Shown piece after piece: positions 9,474-17,406 of a stretch of 64,000 bases of DNA. The position numbers were made by a program, and so were the translations under genes. Each line of letters begins with the position of its first letter. Within the stretch, counting starts at the first letter, position 1. The notes beneath the pieces are model-generated. The model made no database searches. It was not told the origin of the DNA and saw nothing but the letters and a program-made list of their open reading frames with translations. Source of the DNA: Roseibacterium beibuensis (GTDB lineage: Bacteria; Pseudomonadota; Alphaproteobacteria; Rhodobacterales; Rhodobacteraceae); assembly GCF_039542305.1 (NCBI RefSeq), contig NZ_BAABHW010000006.1:62001-126000 (forward strand), written 5' to 3'.

Positions 9474-10801
9474 TCCAGATCGGTGACATCACCCTCGACC
9501 TGTCCGATCCCGCCACCCTCTGGCCGCTCTTGGCCGGGGCCGCGATCCTTGGGCTGATCCTCTGGCTTCTGGTCACCTCGGCCTCGCGCACGCGGCGGTC
9601 GATGGAGGTGGTCGAACATCTCGCCCGCGGGCAGGAGCGGCTGGCCGAACGGATGCAGGCCACCTCAGACGGGCAGGCGCAGGCCAATCTCCAGATCATG
9701 CAGACGATGGAGGTGCGGTTGTCCGAGGTGCAGACCGCCATGGCCGAGCGCATGCACGAGGCCGCCAGCCGCCAATCGCAGAACCTTGCCGCGCTACAGG
9801 AACGCCTGAACGAGCAGTTGCACGTCAACGCGCTGAAACAGGGCAACGCGCTGTCGGACCTGCAGGAGCGCATGAACGAGCAGATGGCCCAGAACGCGCT
9901 GAAACAGGCGCAGGTGCTGGCGCAACTGAACGAACGGATCGACAAGACGCTGGCCGGATCGTCCGAGAAAACGACCGAGTCGCTGGCGAAACTTCAGGAA
10001 CGGCTGGCCACCATCGACAAGGCCCAGACGAATATCGAGAAACTGTCCTCGGACGTCCTGGGGCTGCAGGATATCCTCTCGAACAAGCAGCGCAGGGGCA
10101 TGTTCGGGGAAATCCAGCTCAACGATATCGTGGCGAACGCGCTGCCCTCGGACAGCTACGCTTTCCAGACGACGCTCTCGAACGGCAAGCGCGCCGACTG
10201 CATAATCCTTTTGCCGAACCCGCCCGGCCCCATCGTGATCGATGCCAAGTTCCCGCTGGAAGCCTATGAGGCGCTGATGGTCGCCGAGGGGCAGGAGGCG
10301 CAACGTAAGGCTTTGCGCGACCTCGCCGCCGCAGTGCGGGTGCATATCAAGGCCATCGCCTCGAAATACATCCTCGAAGGCGAGACGGCGGATGGCGCGC
10401 TGATGTTCCTGCCCTCCGAGGCGATCTATGCCGAGTTGCACGCCCGCCTGCCCGAGGTCGTGCGCGAAGGCTTTGACAATCGCGTCTGGATCGTGTCGCC
10501 CACCACCTGCATGGCGACCCTCAACACGATGCGCGCGGTGATGAAGGACGCAAGGATGCGGGAACAAGCCGGCGAGATCCGCAAGGCGCTGAAGAACCTG
10601 CACCGCGACGTGGAAATCATCGAGGAACGCGCAGGCAAGCTGGAGACACATCTGCGCCAGGCGGGCGACGATGTCTCGGGCATCCTGACCGCCACCGCGC
10701 GCGCCGGAAAGCGGGCAGAGCGCCTCGATAATTTCGATTTCGAGGAACTTGCGCCCGAAAGCGGCGACACCGCCGGGATCGTGAACCTGCCGCGCCGTTG
10801 A
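9470..10801 (+). CDS. rmuC: DNA recombination protein RmuC family
   Basis: A 443-residue protein with one N-terminal membrane anchor (about residues 17-38, LWPLLAGAAILGLILWLLV), a long coiled coil (about 45-200, with near-repeats around NEQLHVNALKQG and NEQMAQNALKQA), and a RmuC nuclease-like domain with VIDAKFPLEAYEAL, EIRKALKNLHRDVEIIEERAGKLETHL. E. coli RmuC limits recombination at inverted repeats; its biochemical activity is not firmly established. The start overlaps the mutL stop (ATGA), making a two-gene repair operon closed by the hairpin immediately after the stop codon. Confidence 0.92.
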   Translation: MIQIGDITLDLSDPATLWPLLAGAAILGLILWLLVTSASRTRRSMEVVEHLARGQERLAERMQATSDGQAQANLQIMQTMEVRLSEVQTAMAERMHEAASRQSQNLAALQERLNEQLHVNALKQGNALSDLQERMNEQMAQNALKQAQVLAQLNERIDKTLAGSSEKTTESLAKLQERLATIDKAQTNIEKLSSDVLGLQDILSNKQRRGMFGEIQLNDIVANALPSDSYAFQTTLSNGKRADCIILLPNPPGPIVIDAKFPLEAYEALMVAEGQEAQRKALRDLAAAVRVHIKAIASKYILEGETADGALMFLPSEAIYAELHARLPEVVREGFDNRVWIVSPTTCMATLNTMRAVMKDARMREQAGEIRKALKNLHRDVEIIEERAGKLETHLRQAGDDVSGILTATARAGKRAERLDNFDFEELAPESGDTAGIVNLPRR

Positions 10802-10831
10802 GCCGAAAAATCTTCTGGAAGATTTTTCGGC
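10802..10831. terminator. Bidirectional hairpin terminator between rmuC and msrC
   Basis: A perfect 14-bp inverted repeat (10802-10815 against 10818-10831, GCCGAAAAATCTTC arm) with a two-base centre begins at the base after the rmuC stop. The A5/T5 blocks inside the stem provide a T-run in either direction, suiting the convergent rmuC and msrC genes. Confidence 0.85.
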
Positions 10832-10836
10832 CCGGA

Positions 10837-11292
10837 TCAGAGCGTGCCGAAGACCTTCTGCAGGATCGCGTCGAGGCGTGCCGCATCGGTTTCGGTGAAG
10901 GCGTCCGGTTGGTCGCTGTCGATGTCGAGGACGGCGATCACGTCGCCTTCCCGGTTGCGGACGGGGATGACCAGTTCCGACCGCGTCGAGGACGCGCAGG
11001 CGATATGGCCAGGGAAGGCGTCAACGTCCGGAACCAGTTGCGTCTCGCCGGTGCGCGCCGCAACCCCGCACACGCCCTTGTCGAAGGGAATCACCAGGCA
11101 GCCGTGCCCGCCCTGATAGGGGCCGATCTTGAGCAGGCCGGGTTCGGTGACCCGGTAGAAGCCGGTCCAGTCGAACCGGTCGTCAGCATGGTGGATCTCG
11201 CAGGCCAGCGTGGCCATCAGGGCGACCTCGTCGGTTTCGCCATGGGTCAGGCTTGCGATGGTTTTCTCGAGATCGGCGTAGTCAACGTGCAT
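10837..11292 (-). CDS. msrC: Free methionine-(R)-sulfoxide reductase (GAF domain)
   Basis: A 151-residue single GAF-domain protein that reduces free Met-R-sulfoxide. The three redox cysteines of the fRMsr family are present at about C65 (GGHGCLVIPF), C75 (KGVCGVAA) and C99 (PGHIACAS). The gaps of 10 and 24 residues equal those of E. coli fRMsr (C84, C94, C118). Typical YQGGHGC and DVDAFPGHIAC segments are seen. It is cytoplasmic, with no signal peptide. It faces rmuC and lies downstream of the thiolase gene on the same strand, separated by a hairpin repeat. Recognition is strong. Confidence 0.93.
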   Translation of the reverse strand: MHVDYADLEKTIASLTHGETDEVALMATLACEIHHADDRFDWTGFYRVTEPGLLKIGPYQGGHGCLVIPFDKGVCGVAARTGETQLVPDVDAFPGHIACASSTRSELVIPVRNREGDVIAVLDIDSDQPDAFTETDAARLDAILQKVFGTL

Positions 11293-11319
11293 GGGGACGC
11301 GCTTTCGTCTGGCCGAGAT

Positions 11320-11370
11320 GCGGGGGCTGCCCGCCCCCGCGCCCCCGGGAGTTTTCGGGCCAAGATGAAG
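11320..11370. repeat. Dispersed intergenic hairpin repeat, copy A
   Basis: A stem of 8 bp (11320-11327 with 11333-11340, loop TGCCC) is followed by GCCCCCGGGAGTTTTC and GCCAAGATGAAG. A second copy is at 60588-60641. Both lie just after the stop codon of a minus-strand gene, here the thiolase. The stems differ in sequence but remain paired. It probably acts as, or includes, a transcription terminator. Confidence 0.7.
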
Positions 11371-11373
11371 GGG

Positions 11374-12552
11374 TCAGACGCGCTCGATCGCGATGGCGGT
11401 GCCTTCTCCACCTCCGATGCAGATCGCCGCGACTCCGCGTTTCAGGCCGCGCGCCTCAAGGGCATTCAGAAGGGTGACCATGATCCGGGCGCCGGACGCA
11501 CCGATGGGGTGGCCGAGGGCACAGGCCCCGCCATTCACGTTCACCTTGTCGCGCGGCACGCCAAGCTCATGCATGAACGCCATCGGGACCACGGCGAAGG
11601 CTTCGTTAACCTCCCACAGGTCGACATCGTCGATACCCCATCCGAGGCGCTCCAACAGCTTGCGCGCCGCGGGGACGGGCGCCGTGGGGAATTGCGAGGG
11701 CGCCTGCGCATGGCTGGCATGCCCAAGGATCCGGGCGCGAACGGTCAATCCCTTGGCCTCGGCGACGTCGGCACGCGCCAGGACGAGGGCGGCTGCACCA
11801 TCAGAGATCGAAGAGCTATTCGCCGGGGTCACCGTGCCCCCTTCGCGGAAGGCGGGCTTGAGCTGGGGGATCTTCTCGGGGCGCGCATTGCCGGGCTGTT
11901 CGTCAACCGAAACGGTGGTGTCTCCCTTGCGTGACCGAACGGTGACCGGCGCGACTTCGCGCGCGAAGGCACCGGTTTCGATCGCCGTCAGCGCATTCGA
12001 CAGCGACCCCAGCGCGTAATCATCCTGCGCTTCGCGGGTGAACTGGAACGCCTCGGCGCAATCCTCGGCGAAGGTCCCCATCAGGCGCCCCTTGTCATAG
12101 GCGTCTTCCAGCCCATCGAGGAACATGTGGTCATAGGTTTTCTGATGGCCGATCCGGGCCCCGGCGCGCATGGCGGGCAACAGGTAGGGGGCATTTGTCA
12201 TGCTCTCCATGCCACCTGCGACCATGATGTCGGCCTGCCCGAGGGCCAGCCTGTCCCATGCCATCATCGCGGCTTTCATGCCGGATCCGCACATCTTGTT
12301 GAGCGTGGTTGCCGGCACCTCTTCGCCCAGCCCCGCCTTGAAGCCCGCCTGTCGCGCCGGGGCCTGGCCCTGGCCGGCCGGCAGAACGCAGCCCATCAAC
12401 AGCTCGTCCACCTGGCCGGGGTCGACCCCGCCGCCCTCGAGCGCGGCCTTGATGGCAACGCCCCCCAATTCGGCGGCAGCAACCCCCGAGAGCGCCCCCT
12501 GGAATCCCCCCATCGGCGTGCGGGCTGCGCCTGCGATTACGACCTCGTCCAT
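11374..12552 (-). CDS. Acetyl-CoA C-acyltransferase (thiolase)
   Basis: A 392-residue thiolase-superfamily enzyme catalysing reversible Claisen condensation or cleavage of acyl-CoA. The acylated Cys is about C88 in NKMCGSGMKA. The His of GHPIGASGARI (about H348) and the second Cys in AICIGGGEG (about C378) complete the site. The N-terminal EVVIAGAARTPMGGFQG and GGMESMTNAPYLL are typical of acetoacetyl-CoA thiolases or acetyl-CoA acetyltransferases. No FadA/FadB partner or PHB gene is adjacent, so beta-oxidation, ketogenic and PHB roles cannot be separated. The hairpin repeat just beyond the stop may end its transcript. It is divergent from the STAS gene. Confidence 0.93.
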   Translation of the reverse strand: MDEVVIAGAARTPMGGFQGALSGVAAAELGGVAIKAALEGGGVDPGQVDELLMGCVLPAGQGQAPARQAGFKAGLGEEVPATTLNKMCGSGMKAAMMAWDRLALGQADIMVAGGMESMTNAPYLLPAMRAGARIGHQKTYDHMFLDGLEDAYDKGRLMGTFAEDCAEAFQFTREAQDDYALGSLSNALTAIETGAFAREVAPVTVRSRKGDTTVSVDEQPGNARPEKIPQLKPAFREGGTVTPANSSSISDGAAALVLARADVAEAKGLTVRARILGHASHAQAPSQFPTAPVPAARKLLERLGWGIDDVDLWEVNEAFAVVPMAFMHELGVPRDKVNVNGGACALGHPIGASGARIMVTLLNALEARGLKRGVAAICIGGGEGTAIAIERV

Positions 12553-12631
12553 CGGTTTCCCCCCTGCTGGATACGATTTGGCAAGACTTTCGATCTAGGC
12601 TCTTACCAGAGCGATGGACAGGAGTGCACCG

Positions 12632-12979
12632 ATGAATCTCAGTTTCGAAACACGGCACGGGATCGCGATCGTTCATGTCGATCATCCAAGGATCGACGCC
12701 AGTGTCGCGATCCGGTTCAAGGACCGCTTTCGCGAGGTAACGCGGGATGCACAGGGCGATGTGATCCTCGACCTCGACCAGGTCGAATTCATCGATTCCA
12801 GCGGCCTCGGTGCGGTGGTCGCGGCGCGCAAGCTCCTGCCGGCGGGGCGTGGCCTTGAACTGGCTGCGCTGCAACCGGCGGTGGACAGGGTCATGCGACT
12901 GACGCGGATGAACACCGTCTTCCCGATCCACGACACCCTTGACGCGGCGGTCAGGCAGCGGGACCGGGCTTCAGATTAA
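12632..12979 (+). CDS. STAS-domain anti-anti-sigma factor-like protein
   Basis: A 115-residue single STAS domain. The phosphorylation motif IDSSGLG (about residues 54-60) has the Ser expected to be phosphorylated in SpoIIAA/RsbV-type antagonists (second Ser, about S57). ATG 12632 is used because AGGAG lies seven bases upstream; an upstream ATG at 12614 lacks this. The next gene, four bases on, encodes a matching anti-sigma kinase-like ATPase, so the pair resembles a partner-switching module. No PP2C phosphatase or sigma factor is within the window. Confidence 0.9.
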   Translation: MNLSFETRHGIAIVHVDHPRIDASVAIRFKDRFREVTRDAQGDVILDLDQVEFIDSSGLGAVVAARKLLPAGRGLELAALQPAVDRVMRLTRMNTVFPIHDTLDAAVRQRDRASD

Positions 12980-12983
12980 TGTG

Positions 12984-13454
12984 ATGGGCAACACGCCGAT
13001 TATCGTCCCGGAAAGTTGCCACAACGCGCCCGCTCGCTTGCACCTGGACCTTGAAGCGAGCCCTGACGCGGTGCGCGCGGCCCTTTTGGATATCGGGGAT
13101 CGTTTGAAAACCTGGGGCCTGTCAAAAGGCCAGCAGACCGACACGCAGATCGTGCTGGCCGAGGCGCTGAACAACGTCGTGGAACACGCCTATCCAACGG
13201 ATGCAGGCGGGCGCATCCGGGTCGAGATCTCCAGATCCGAACACCACGTCGATTGCGCCATTCGCGATTCCGGGACACCCATGTCGGAAGGGCCGCTTCC
13301 CGGGGCGGCTCTGCCCGCCATCGCGGTTACCGCGGTGCAGGATCTTCCCGAAGGCGGCTTCGGATGGGTTCTGATCCGGCAATTGACCACGGGGCTGCGC
13401 TATTGCCGGGTCGAGGACGAGAATCGCCTGACGATGCGCCTGCGCCTGGGGTGA
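12984..13454 (+). CDS. RsbW/SpoIIAB-like serine kinase (HATPase_c_2)
   Basis: A 156-residue GHKL ATPase-fold protein. The N box EALNNVVEHAYP holds the Asn and His typical of anti-sigma kinases; the G1 box is IRDSGTPM and the G2 box GGFGWVLIRQLT. It ends with YCRVEDENRLTMRLRLG, as is usual. The family phosphorylates or sequesters its STAS partner, encoded immediately upstream. The ATG at 12984 follows the STAS stop by four bases; GTG 12981 or an overlapping ATG at 12939 are alternatives. The target (sigma factor or another regulator) is not in the window. Confidence 0.88.
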   Translation: MGNTPIIVPESCHNAPARLHLDLEASPDAVRAALLDIGDRLKTWGLSKGQQTDTQIVLAEALNNVVEHAYPTDAGGRIRVEISRSEHHVDCAIRDSGTPMSEGPLPGAALPAIAVTAVQDLPEGGFGWVLIRQLTTGLRYCRVEDENRLTMRLRLG

Positions 13455-13710
13455 GCGGCGAGATGCCCCGATATCCTCCGATTTGCCACCGGAATGCCCT
13501 AATCCAATCGTATCGATGCCCCGAATGACAGCGATAACAGAGATGTAGCTGCAGAGGCTTCCCTCGGCGTCGCGCGTATCAAGCCCCCACCCAGTGTGCG
13601 GCGTCGAGGTCTTCTGCGGCTCCTTCCTGAAAATCTCCAACCCAAGCATCTTGCCCCTGCCTGCCGTCGGCTTAGGGTTCGCGCGGGATTTCATCGCAGG
13701 GGAGACAGGG

Positions 13711-15294
13711 ATGCGAGACTTTCACACACCGGGCCGGTCAGCCGTTTTCGCCGAGAACGGCATATGCGCAACGTCGCACCCGCTGGCCGCGCAGACCGCC
13801 GTGTCGATCCTTCAGCAGGGCGGCAACGCGGTCGATGCCGCGATCGCGGGCGCGGTGCTTTTGGGCCTGTGCGAACCGGCGATGACGGGGATTGGCGGCG
13901 ATTGTTTCGTGCTGGTCAAACCGGCCGGCAGCGAGGACATCATCGCCCTGAACGGGTCGGGCCGGGCGCCCGCGGCCCTGAGCGGCGCCGCCCTGCGCGA
14001 GGCCGGGCACAGCACGATGCCGGTCTTCGGAAACCCGGCCTCCGTCACTGTGCCGGGCGCGATCGATGCGTTCTGCACCCTGTCCGCCGATCACGGGAAA
14101 CTGGGGTTGGCCGATATTCTCGCGCCCGCGATTCACTATTCCGATCACGGCGTGCCGGTGGCCCCGCGTGCGGCCTTCGACTGGGCCGGGCATCACGACA
14201 ACCTGACCGGCGCGGCGAGAGACTTCTACATGGTGGATGGCGCCGCGCCGCGCACCGGCCAGATCTTCCGACACCCGAAGCACGGCGAGGTGCTCCGTCG
14301 CATCGCCGCCCAGGGACGCGAGGCGTTCTACGAGGGCGAGGTTGCCGAGGACATGGTCGCATCGCTGCGCGCCCTGGGCGGCGTGCACACGCTCGACGAT
14401 TTCGCGAAGACGCGCTGCGACTACACCACCCCGATCAGCGGCACCTACAAAGGTATCGAACTGGTCGAGCATCCGCCAAACGGGCAAGGCGCGACCGCGA
14501 TCCTGCTGGCCAACATCCTTGCCGAATTCGACCTGCCGTCGATGGAGCCGTTCGGCACGCTGCGCGCCCATATCGAGGCCGAAGCCACGAAACTGGCCTA
14601 TGATGCACGCGACCGGTTCCTGTCGGACATGGATCACATGACCCGTCTGGCCCACATGCTGGACCCGGCAACGGCGAAAAAACTGGCCGCGCTGATCGAC
14701 CCGTCCCGCGCCATGGCAAGCGCCAAGCCGCTGACGGAAGCCGTGCACAAGGAAACGATCTACCTGACCGTGGTCGACCGCGACCGCATGGCCGTGTCGC
14801 TGATCTATTCGGTATTCAAGGACTTCGGATCGGGCATCGCGTCTGACAAGTTCGGCATCCTGTTCCAGAACCGCGGCGCGGGCTTCACCCTGGAAGAAGG
14901 CCATCCGAACGAGGCCAATGGCGGCAAACGCACGATGCACACGATCATCCCCGCCATGCTGCGGCAGAACGGGCGCGTGATCATGCCGTTCGGGGTGATG
15001 GGGGGTCAGTATCAATCCACCGGTCACGCCCGGATGGTGACCAACATGGTCGACTACGGCCTCGGCCCGCAGGAGATGATCGACGCCCCCCGCTGCTTCA
15101 GCGAATACGGCGACATGAAGGTCGAGACGGGTTATTCCGACACGGTGCGGCAAGAGCTTGCGGATCTGGGGCACAAGGTGTCCACGCCGCCCGTGGGCAT
15201 CGGCGGGGCTCAGGCGATCCGCATCGACCACGACCTTGGCGTGCTCGAAGGCGGCTCCGATCCGCGCAAGGATGGCATCGCCCTAGGCTACTGA
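13711..15294 (+). CDS. Gamma-glutamyltransferase family protein
   Basis: A 527-residue Ntn-hydrolase of the GGT family. The N-terminal part has ATSHPLAAQTAVSILQQGGNAVDAA and GIGGDCFVLV. The autoprocessing nucleophile Thr is placed at about T349 in KETIYLTVVDRDRMAVSL, aligning with TTHxxVVD of classical GGTs, though the usual His after TT is replaced here. The C-terminal part has TMHTIIPAML and FGVMGGQYQSTGH. There is no signal peptide, unlike periplasmic Ggt, so it is probably a cytoplasmic amidohydrolase of unknown substrate. The ATG follows an AGGGGAGACAGGG stretch. The 256 bp upstream hold no recognisable gene. Confidence 0.88.
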   Translation: MRDFHTPGRSAVFAENGICATSHPLAAQTAVSILQQGGNAVDAAIAGAVLLGLCEPAMTGIGGDCFVLVKPAGSEDIIALNGSGRAPAALSGAALREAGHSTMPVFGNPASVTVPGAIDAFCTLSADHGKLGLADILAPAIHYSDHGVPVAPRAAFDWAGHHDNLTGAARDFYMVDGAAPRTGQIFRHPKHGEVLRRIAAQGREAFYEGEVAEDMVASLRALGGVHTLDDFAKTRCDYTTPISGTYKGIELVEHPPNGQGATAILLANILAEFDLPSMEPFGTLRAHIEAEATKLAYDARDRFLSDMDHMTRLAHMLDPATAKKLAALIDPSRAMASAKPLTEAVHKETIYLTVVDRDRMAVSLIYSVFKDFGSGIASDKFGILFQNRGAGFTLEEGHPNEANGGKRTMHTIIPAMLRQNGRVIMPFGVMGGQYQSTGHARMVTNMVDYGLGPQEMIDAPRCFSEYGDMKVETGYSDTVRQELADLGHKVSTPPVGIGGAQAIRIDHDLGVLEGGSDPRKDGIALGY

Positions 15295-15303
15295 TACGGC
15301 AGG

Positions 15304-15330
15304 CCGGTGCGCGCGTCCCGTGCGCGCCGG
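15304..15330. terminator. Hairpin between convergent GGT and hspQ genes
   Basis: An 11-bp stem (15304-15314 with 15320-15330, two G-T pairs) with loop GTCCC fills the 36-bp gap between the two stop codons. No T-run follows, so it would be a weak or Rho-assisted terminator for either strand. Confidence 0.55.
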
Positions 15331-15657
15331 TCAGTTCAGCTGGTATTCCAGCGGGTAGCGGCCTTCCTGGAATTCCCCGAACAGATCGGGCAGGTCGGGG
15401 TGGTCCACCGGCTCACCGGTTTCATCCGGCACCAGGTTCTGCTCCGAGACATAGGCGACGTAATAGGTGTGATCGTTCTCGGCCAGCAGGTGATAGAAGG
15501 GCTGCTCTTTCGCAGGGCGCACCTCTTCCGGGATCGCATCATACCATTCCTCGGTATTGGCGAATTCCGGGTCGATATCGAACACGACACCGCGGAACGG
15601 ATGTTTCCGGTGCCGGACGACCTGACCGATATTATACTTGGCGTGAGTCTTCAGCAT
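15331..15657 (-). CDS. hspQ: Heat shock protein HspQ
   Basis: A 108-residue protein matching HspQ (E. coli 105 residues), which binds hemimethylated oriC DNA and acts as a specificity factor for Lon. Recognised by KYNIGQVVRHRKHPFRGVVFDIDPEF, PFYHLLAENDHTYYVAYVSEQNL and the PVDHPDLPDLF segment. The frame is open another 43 codons upstream, but ATG 15657 matches the family start (MLKTHAKYNIGQ) and has a purine-rich AGGGGGC upstream. It faces the GGT-like gene. Confidence 0.93.
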   Translation of the reverse strand: MLKTHAKYNIGQVVRHRKHPFRGVVFDIDPEFANTEEWYDAIPEEVRPAKEQPFYHLLAENDHTYYVAYVSEQNLVPDETGEPVDHPDLPDLFGEFQEGRYPLEYQLN

Positions 15658-15739
15658 GGCATAAGCCCCCTGATACTTCCCTAACCAAGAGGCGGGGGGC
15701 TTGTCCATGCGGGCGGGCCGATTCGCGCGGAAACAGACT

Positions 15740-16054
15740 GTGGAACTCGCCCTTACAGTGGCTCGGATCACGGCGCCGGTCTTCATCCTGGCCAGTATCG
15801 GCTACGTGTGACGGCGCGTCGGCTACGACGACCGGACCGAGTTCGTAACGCACCTCGTGATGACGCTGGCCGTGCCTTGCCTGATCTTCACCGCGCCGAT
15901 GCAGCCCCTGCAGATGGTCACGCCGGTCGCGGTCACATCCTCCCTTCTGGCGGTACGCTACAGGGTCGAAGCCGAGGCCGTAGCGGGCCTGGTCGTCGTC
16001 TCGACGTCGATGGCCTGCGCTGCCCTGCCGATCACATTGTCGTTTCTTCTCTGA
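15740..16054 (+). pseudogene. AEC-family permease remnant with internal deletion and stop
   Basis: Reading from GTG 15740 gives VELALTVARITAPVFILASIGYV, a stop (TGA 15809-15811, where a Trp codon is expected), then RRVGYDDRTEFVTHLVMTLAVPCLIFTA. In the same frame this jumps to MVTPVAVTSSLLAVRYR and EAVAGLVVVST, ending LPITLSFLL at 16052. The first part matches the N-terminus and the second the C-terminus of AEC (auxin efflux carrier-like) permeases of about 300 residues, so roughly 190-200 central residues are missing. The stop is a second lesion. The flanking genes hspQ and the SLT-like lipoprotein are intact. The reading rests on family knowledge without an alignment, but both ends are characteristic. 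Confidence 0.8.
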
Positions 16055-16148
16055 CCTTGCGGCAGCGCCGTGGTTCCCATGAGGGCCCATCTCGCGTATG
16101 ATTCTTAGCAACTAAGCCCGAATGGGCACAAAAACCCGAGCAGGATCC

Positions 16149-16727
16149 ATGAAAAGAACCCTTCTTACGCTTTGCGTGCTGGGCGTCTTGGCCGGTTGCG
16201 GTTCGCGCGAATTTTCTGCGCCGCGCAACCTCGACAATGCGTGCGCCCTTGCCGAGGAGCGGCCGCAGTATTTCCGCGCCATGCAGCGCACGGAACGCGA
16301 ATGGGGTGTTCCCGTTCACGTCCAGATGGCCACCTTCCATCAGGAAAGCCGCTTTGTCGGCGATGCCCGCCCGCCCCATGTCTACGCGCTGGAGATCATC
16401 CCGATGGGCCGCATATCCTCGGCCTTTGGCTACAGCCAGGCGCTTGATGGAACGTGGCAAGAATACCTCGCCGACACCCGCAATCGCCGCGCCCGCCGCG
16501 ACAACATCCGCGACGCCACCGATTTCATGGGCTGGTACATGAACCTCAGCCTCGAGCGGAACGGCATCGCGTTGGACGATGCGCGCAACCAGTATCTCGC
16601 CTATCACGAGGGGCACGCGGGCTATCGGCGTGGCAGCTACCGCAGCAAGCCGTGGCTGATGCGCGTGGCCGACCGGGTCGCGGAACGGGCCGCGATCTAC
16701 GAGGCACAGCTGGCGACCTGCCGCTAA
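16149..16727 (+). CDS. SLT-like transglycosylase lipoprotein
   Basis: A 192-residue predicted lipoprotein: signal LTLCVLGVLAGC with the lipid-modified Cys about 18. The body has the lysozyme-like pattern of soluble lytic transglycosylases: VQMATFHQESRFVG with the probable catalytic Glu, then SSAFGYSQALDGTW and YLAYHEGHAGYRRG. Such enzymes cleave peptidoglycan glycan strands. The upstream ATG 16122 would add nine residues before the signal peptide and is less likely. Small palindromes precede the gene (16104-16116, CTTAG-CAA-CTAAG). It faces lolA, with only 6 bp between the stop codons. Confidence 0.85.
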   Translation: MKRTLLTLCVLGVLAGCGSREFSAPRNLDNACALAEERPQYFRAMQRTEREWGVPVHVQMATFHQESRFVGDARPPHVYALEIIPMGRISSAFGYSQALDGTWQEYLADTRNRRARRDNIRDATDFMGWYMNLSLERNGIALDDARNQYLAYHEGHAGYRRGSYRSKPWLMRVADRVAERAAIYEAQLATCR

Positions 16728-16733
16728 GGGGGG

Positions 16734-17330
16734 TCAGTCGCCGCGACGGCGCTGGATTTCCTGGGTGATGCTGAACCGGGTCAGCGGGATGCTCCCGCCT
16801 TCCTCCATCGCGCCCAGAACGACGGTGGTTTCCGCCCCCGTGTCGTCGCGCACGACCCATTGACGCAGTTCGATCGGGTCGGGCGTGAAGACCATGGTCA
16901 GCGACCCGATCTCGGGACGGTCCGGGTCTTGCGCGACCACGCGCGTCGAAGTCCCGTCGAACTCGTGCCGCACCACCATGTTCGACCGGCTCAGATCGAC
17001 CTGTTCGTCCAGAATGATCGACAGCGGTGTTTCGCGCAGCGGGTATTGATCGGGCCGCGTGTTGGACCGCCCGTCGAAAATGGCCACCTGCTGACCGCCC
17101 GCCATCACCAGCAGATCGTCGCCCGCATACTCGAACCGCATGTTGCCGGGCCGGCGCAGATAGAGATGCCCGGTCGAGACCGTCCCGTCATCGTTGATCT
17201 GCGTGAAATCGGCCTCGGCGGTTTCGATCCCGTTCAGGTAGCGGGAAATCGCGTTCAGCGGAATGGCATCGGCCAGCGCCGGAACGGCGGCGATCGAGGC
17301 AAGCACGAGGGCAAGGAGGACCTGTTTCAT
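16734..17330 (-). CDS. lolA: Outer-membrane lipoprotein carrier protein LolA
   Basis: A 198-residue periplasmic chaperone that ferries lipoproteins from LolCDE to the outer membrane. It has a clear signal peptide (MKQVLLALVLASIAAVPALA). Typical strands follow: ISRYLNGIETAEADFTQ, TGHLYLRRPGNMRFEY, VAIFDGRSNTRPDQYPLRETPLSIILDEQVDL, then LTMVFTPDPIELRQWVV and ending TRFSITQEIQRR. It lies downstream of ftsK on the same strand, a common alphaproteobacterial order. Length is normal. Confidence 0.95.
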   Translation of the reverse strand: MKQVLLALVLASIAAVPALADAIPLNAISRYLNGIETAEADFTQINDDGTVSTGHLYLRRPGNMRFEYAGDDLLVMAGGQQVAIFDGRSNTRPDQYPLRETPLSIILDEQVDLSRSNMVVRHEFDGTSTRVVAQDPDRPEIGSLTMVFTPDPIELRQWVVRDDTGAETTVVLGAMEEGGSIPLTRFSITQEIQRRRGD

Positions 17331-17406
17331 GACACCTATCTAGGAACGCCGTGCCACGCGGGCCAAGTCCCTGCACTCTCCGCTCGCGGCTTTGTCATTG
17401 GGCCGC

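Noticed and set aside
13455..13710. Intergenic 256 bp before the GGT-like gene, with an open frame from 13594
   Set aside because: The open frame is simply an upstream extension of the GGT-like gene without a conserved N-terminus; no promoter motif or hairpin stood out.
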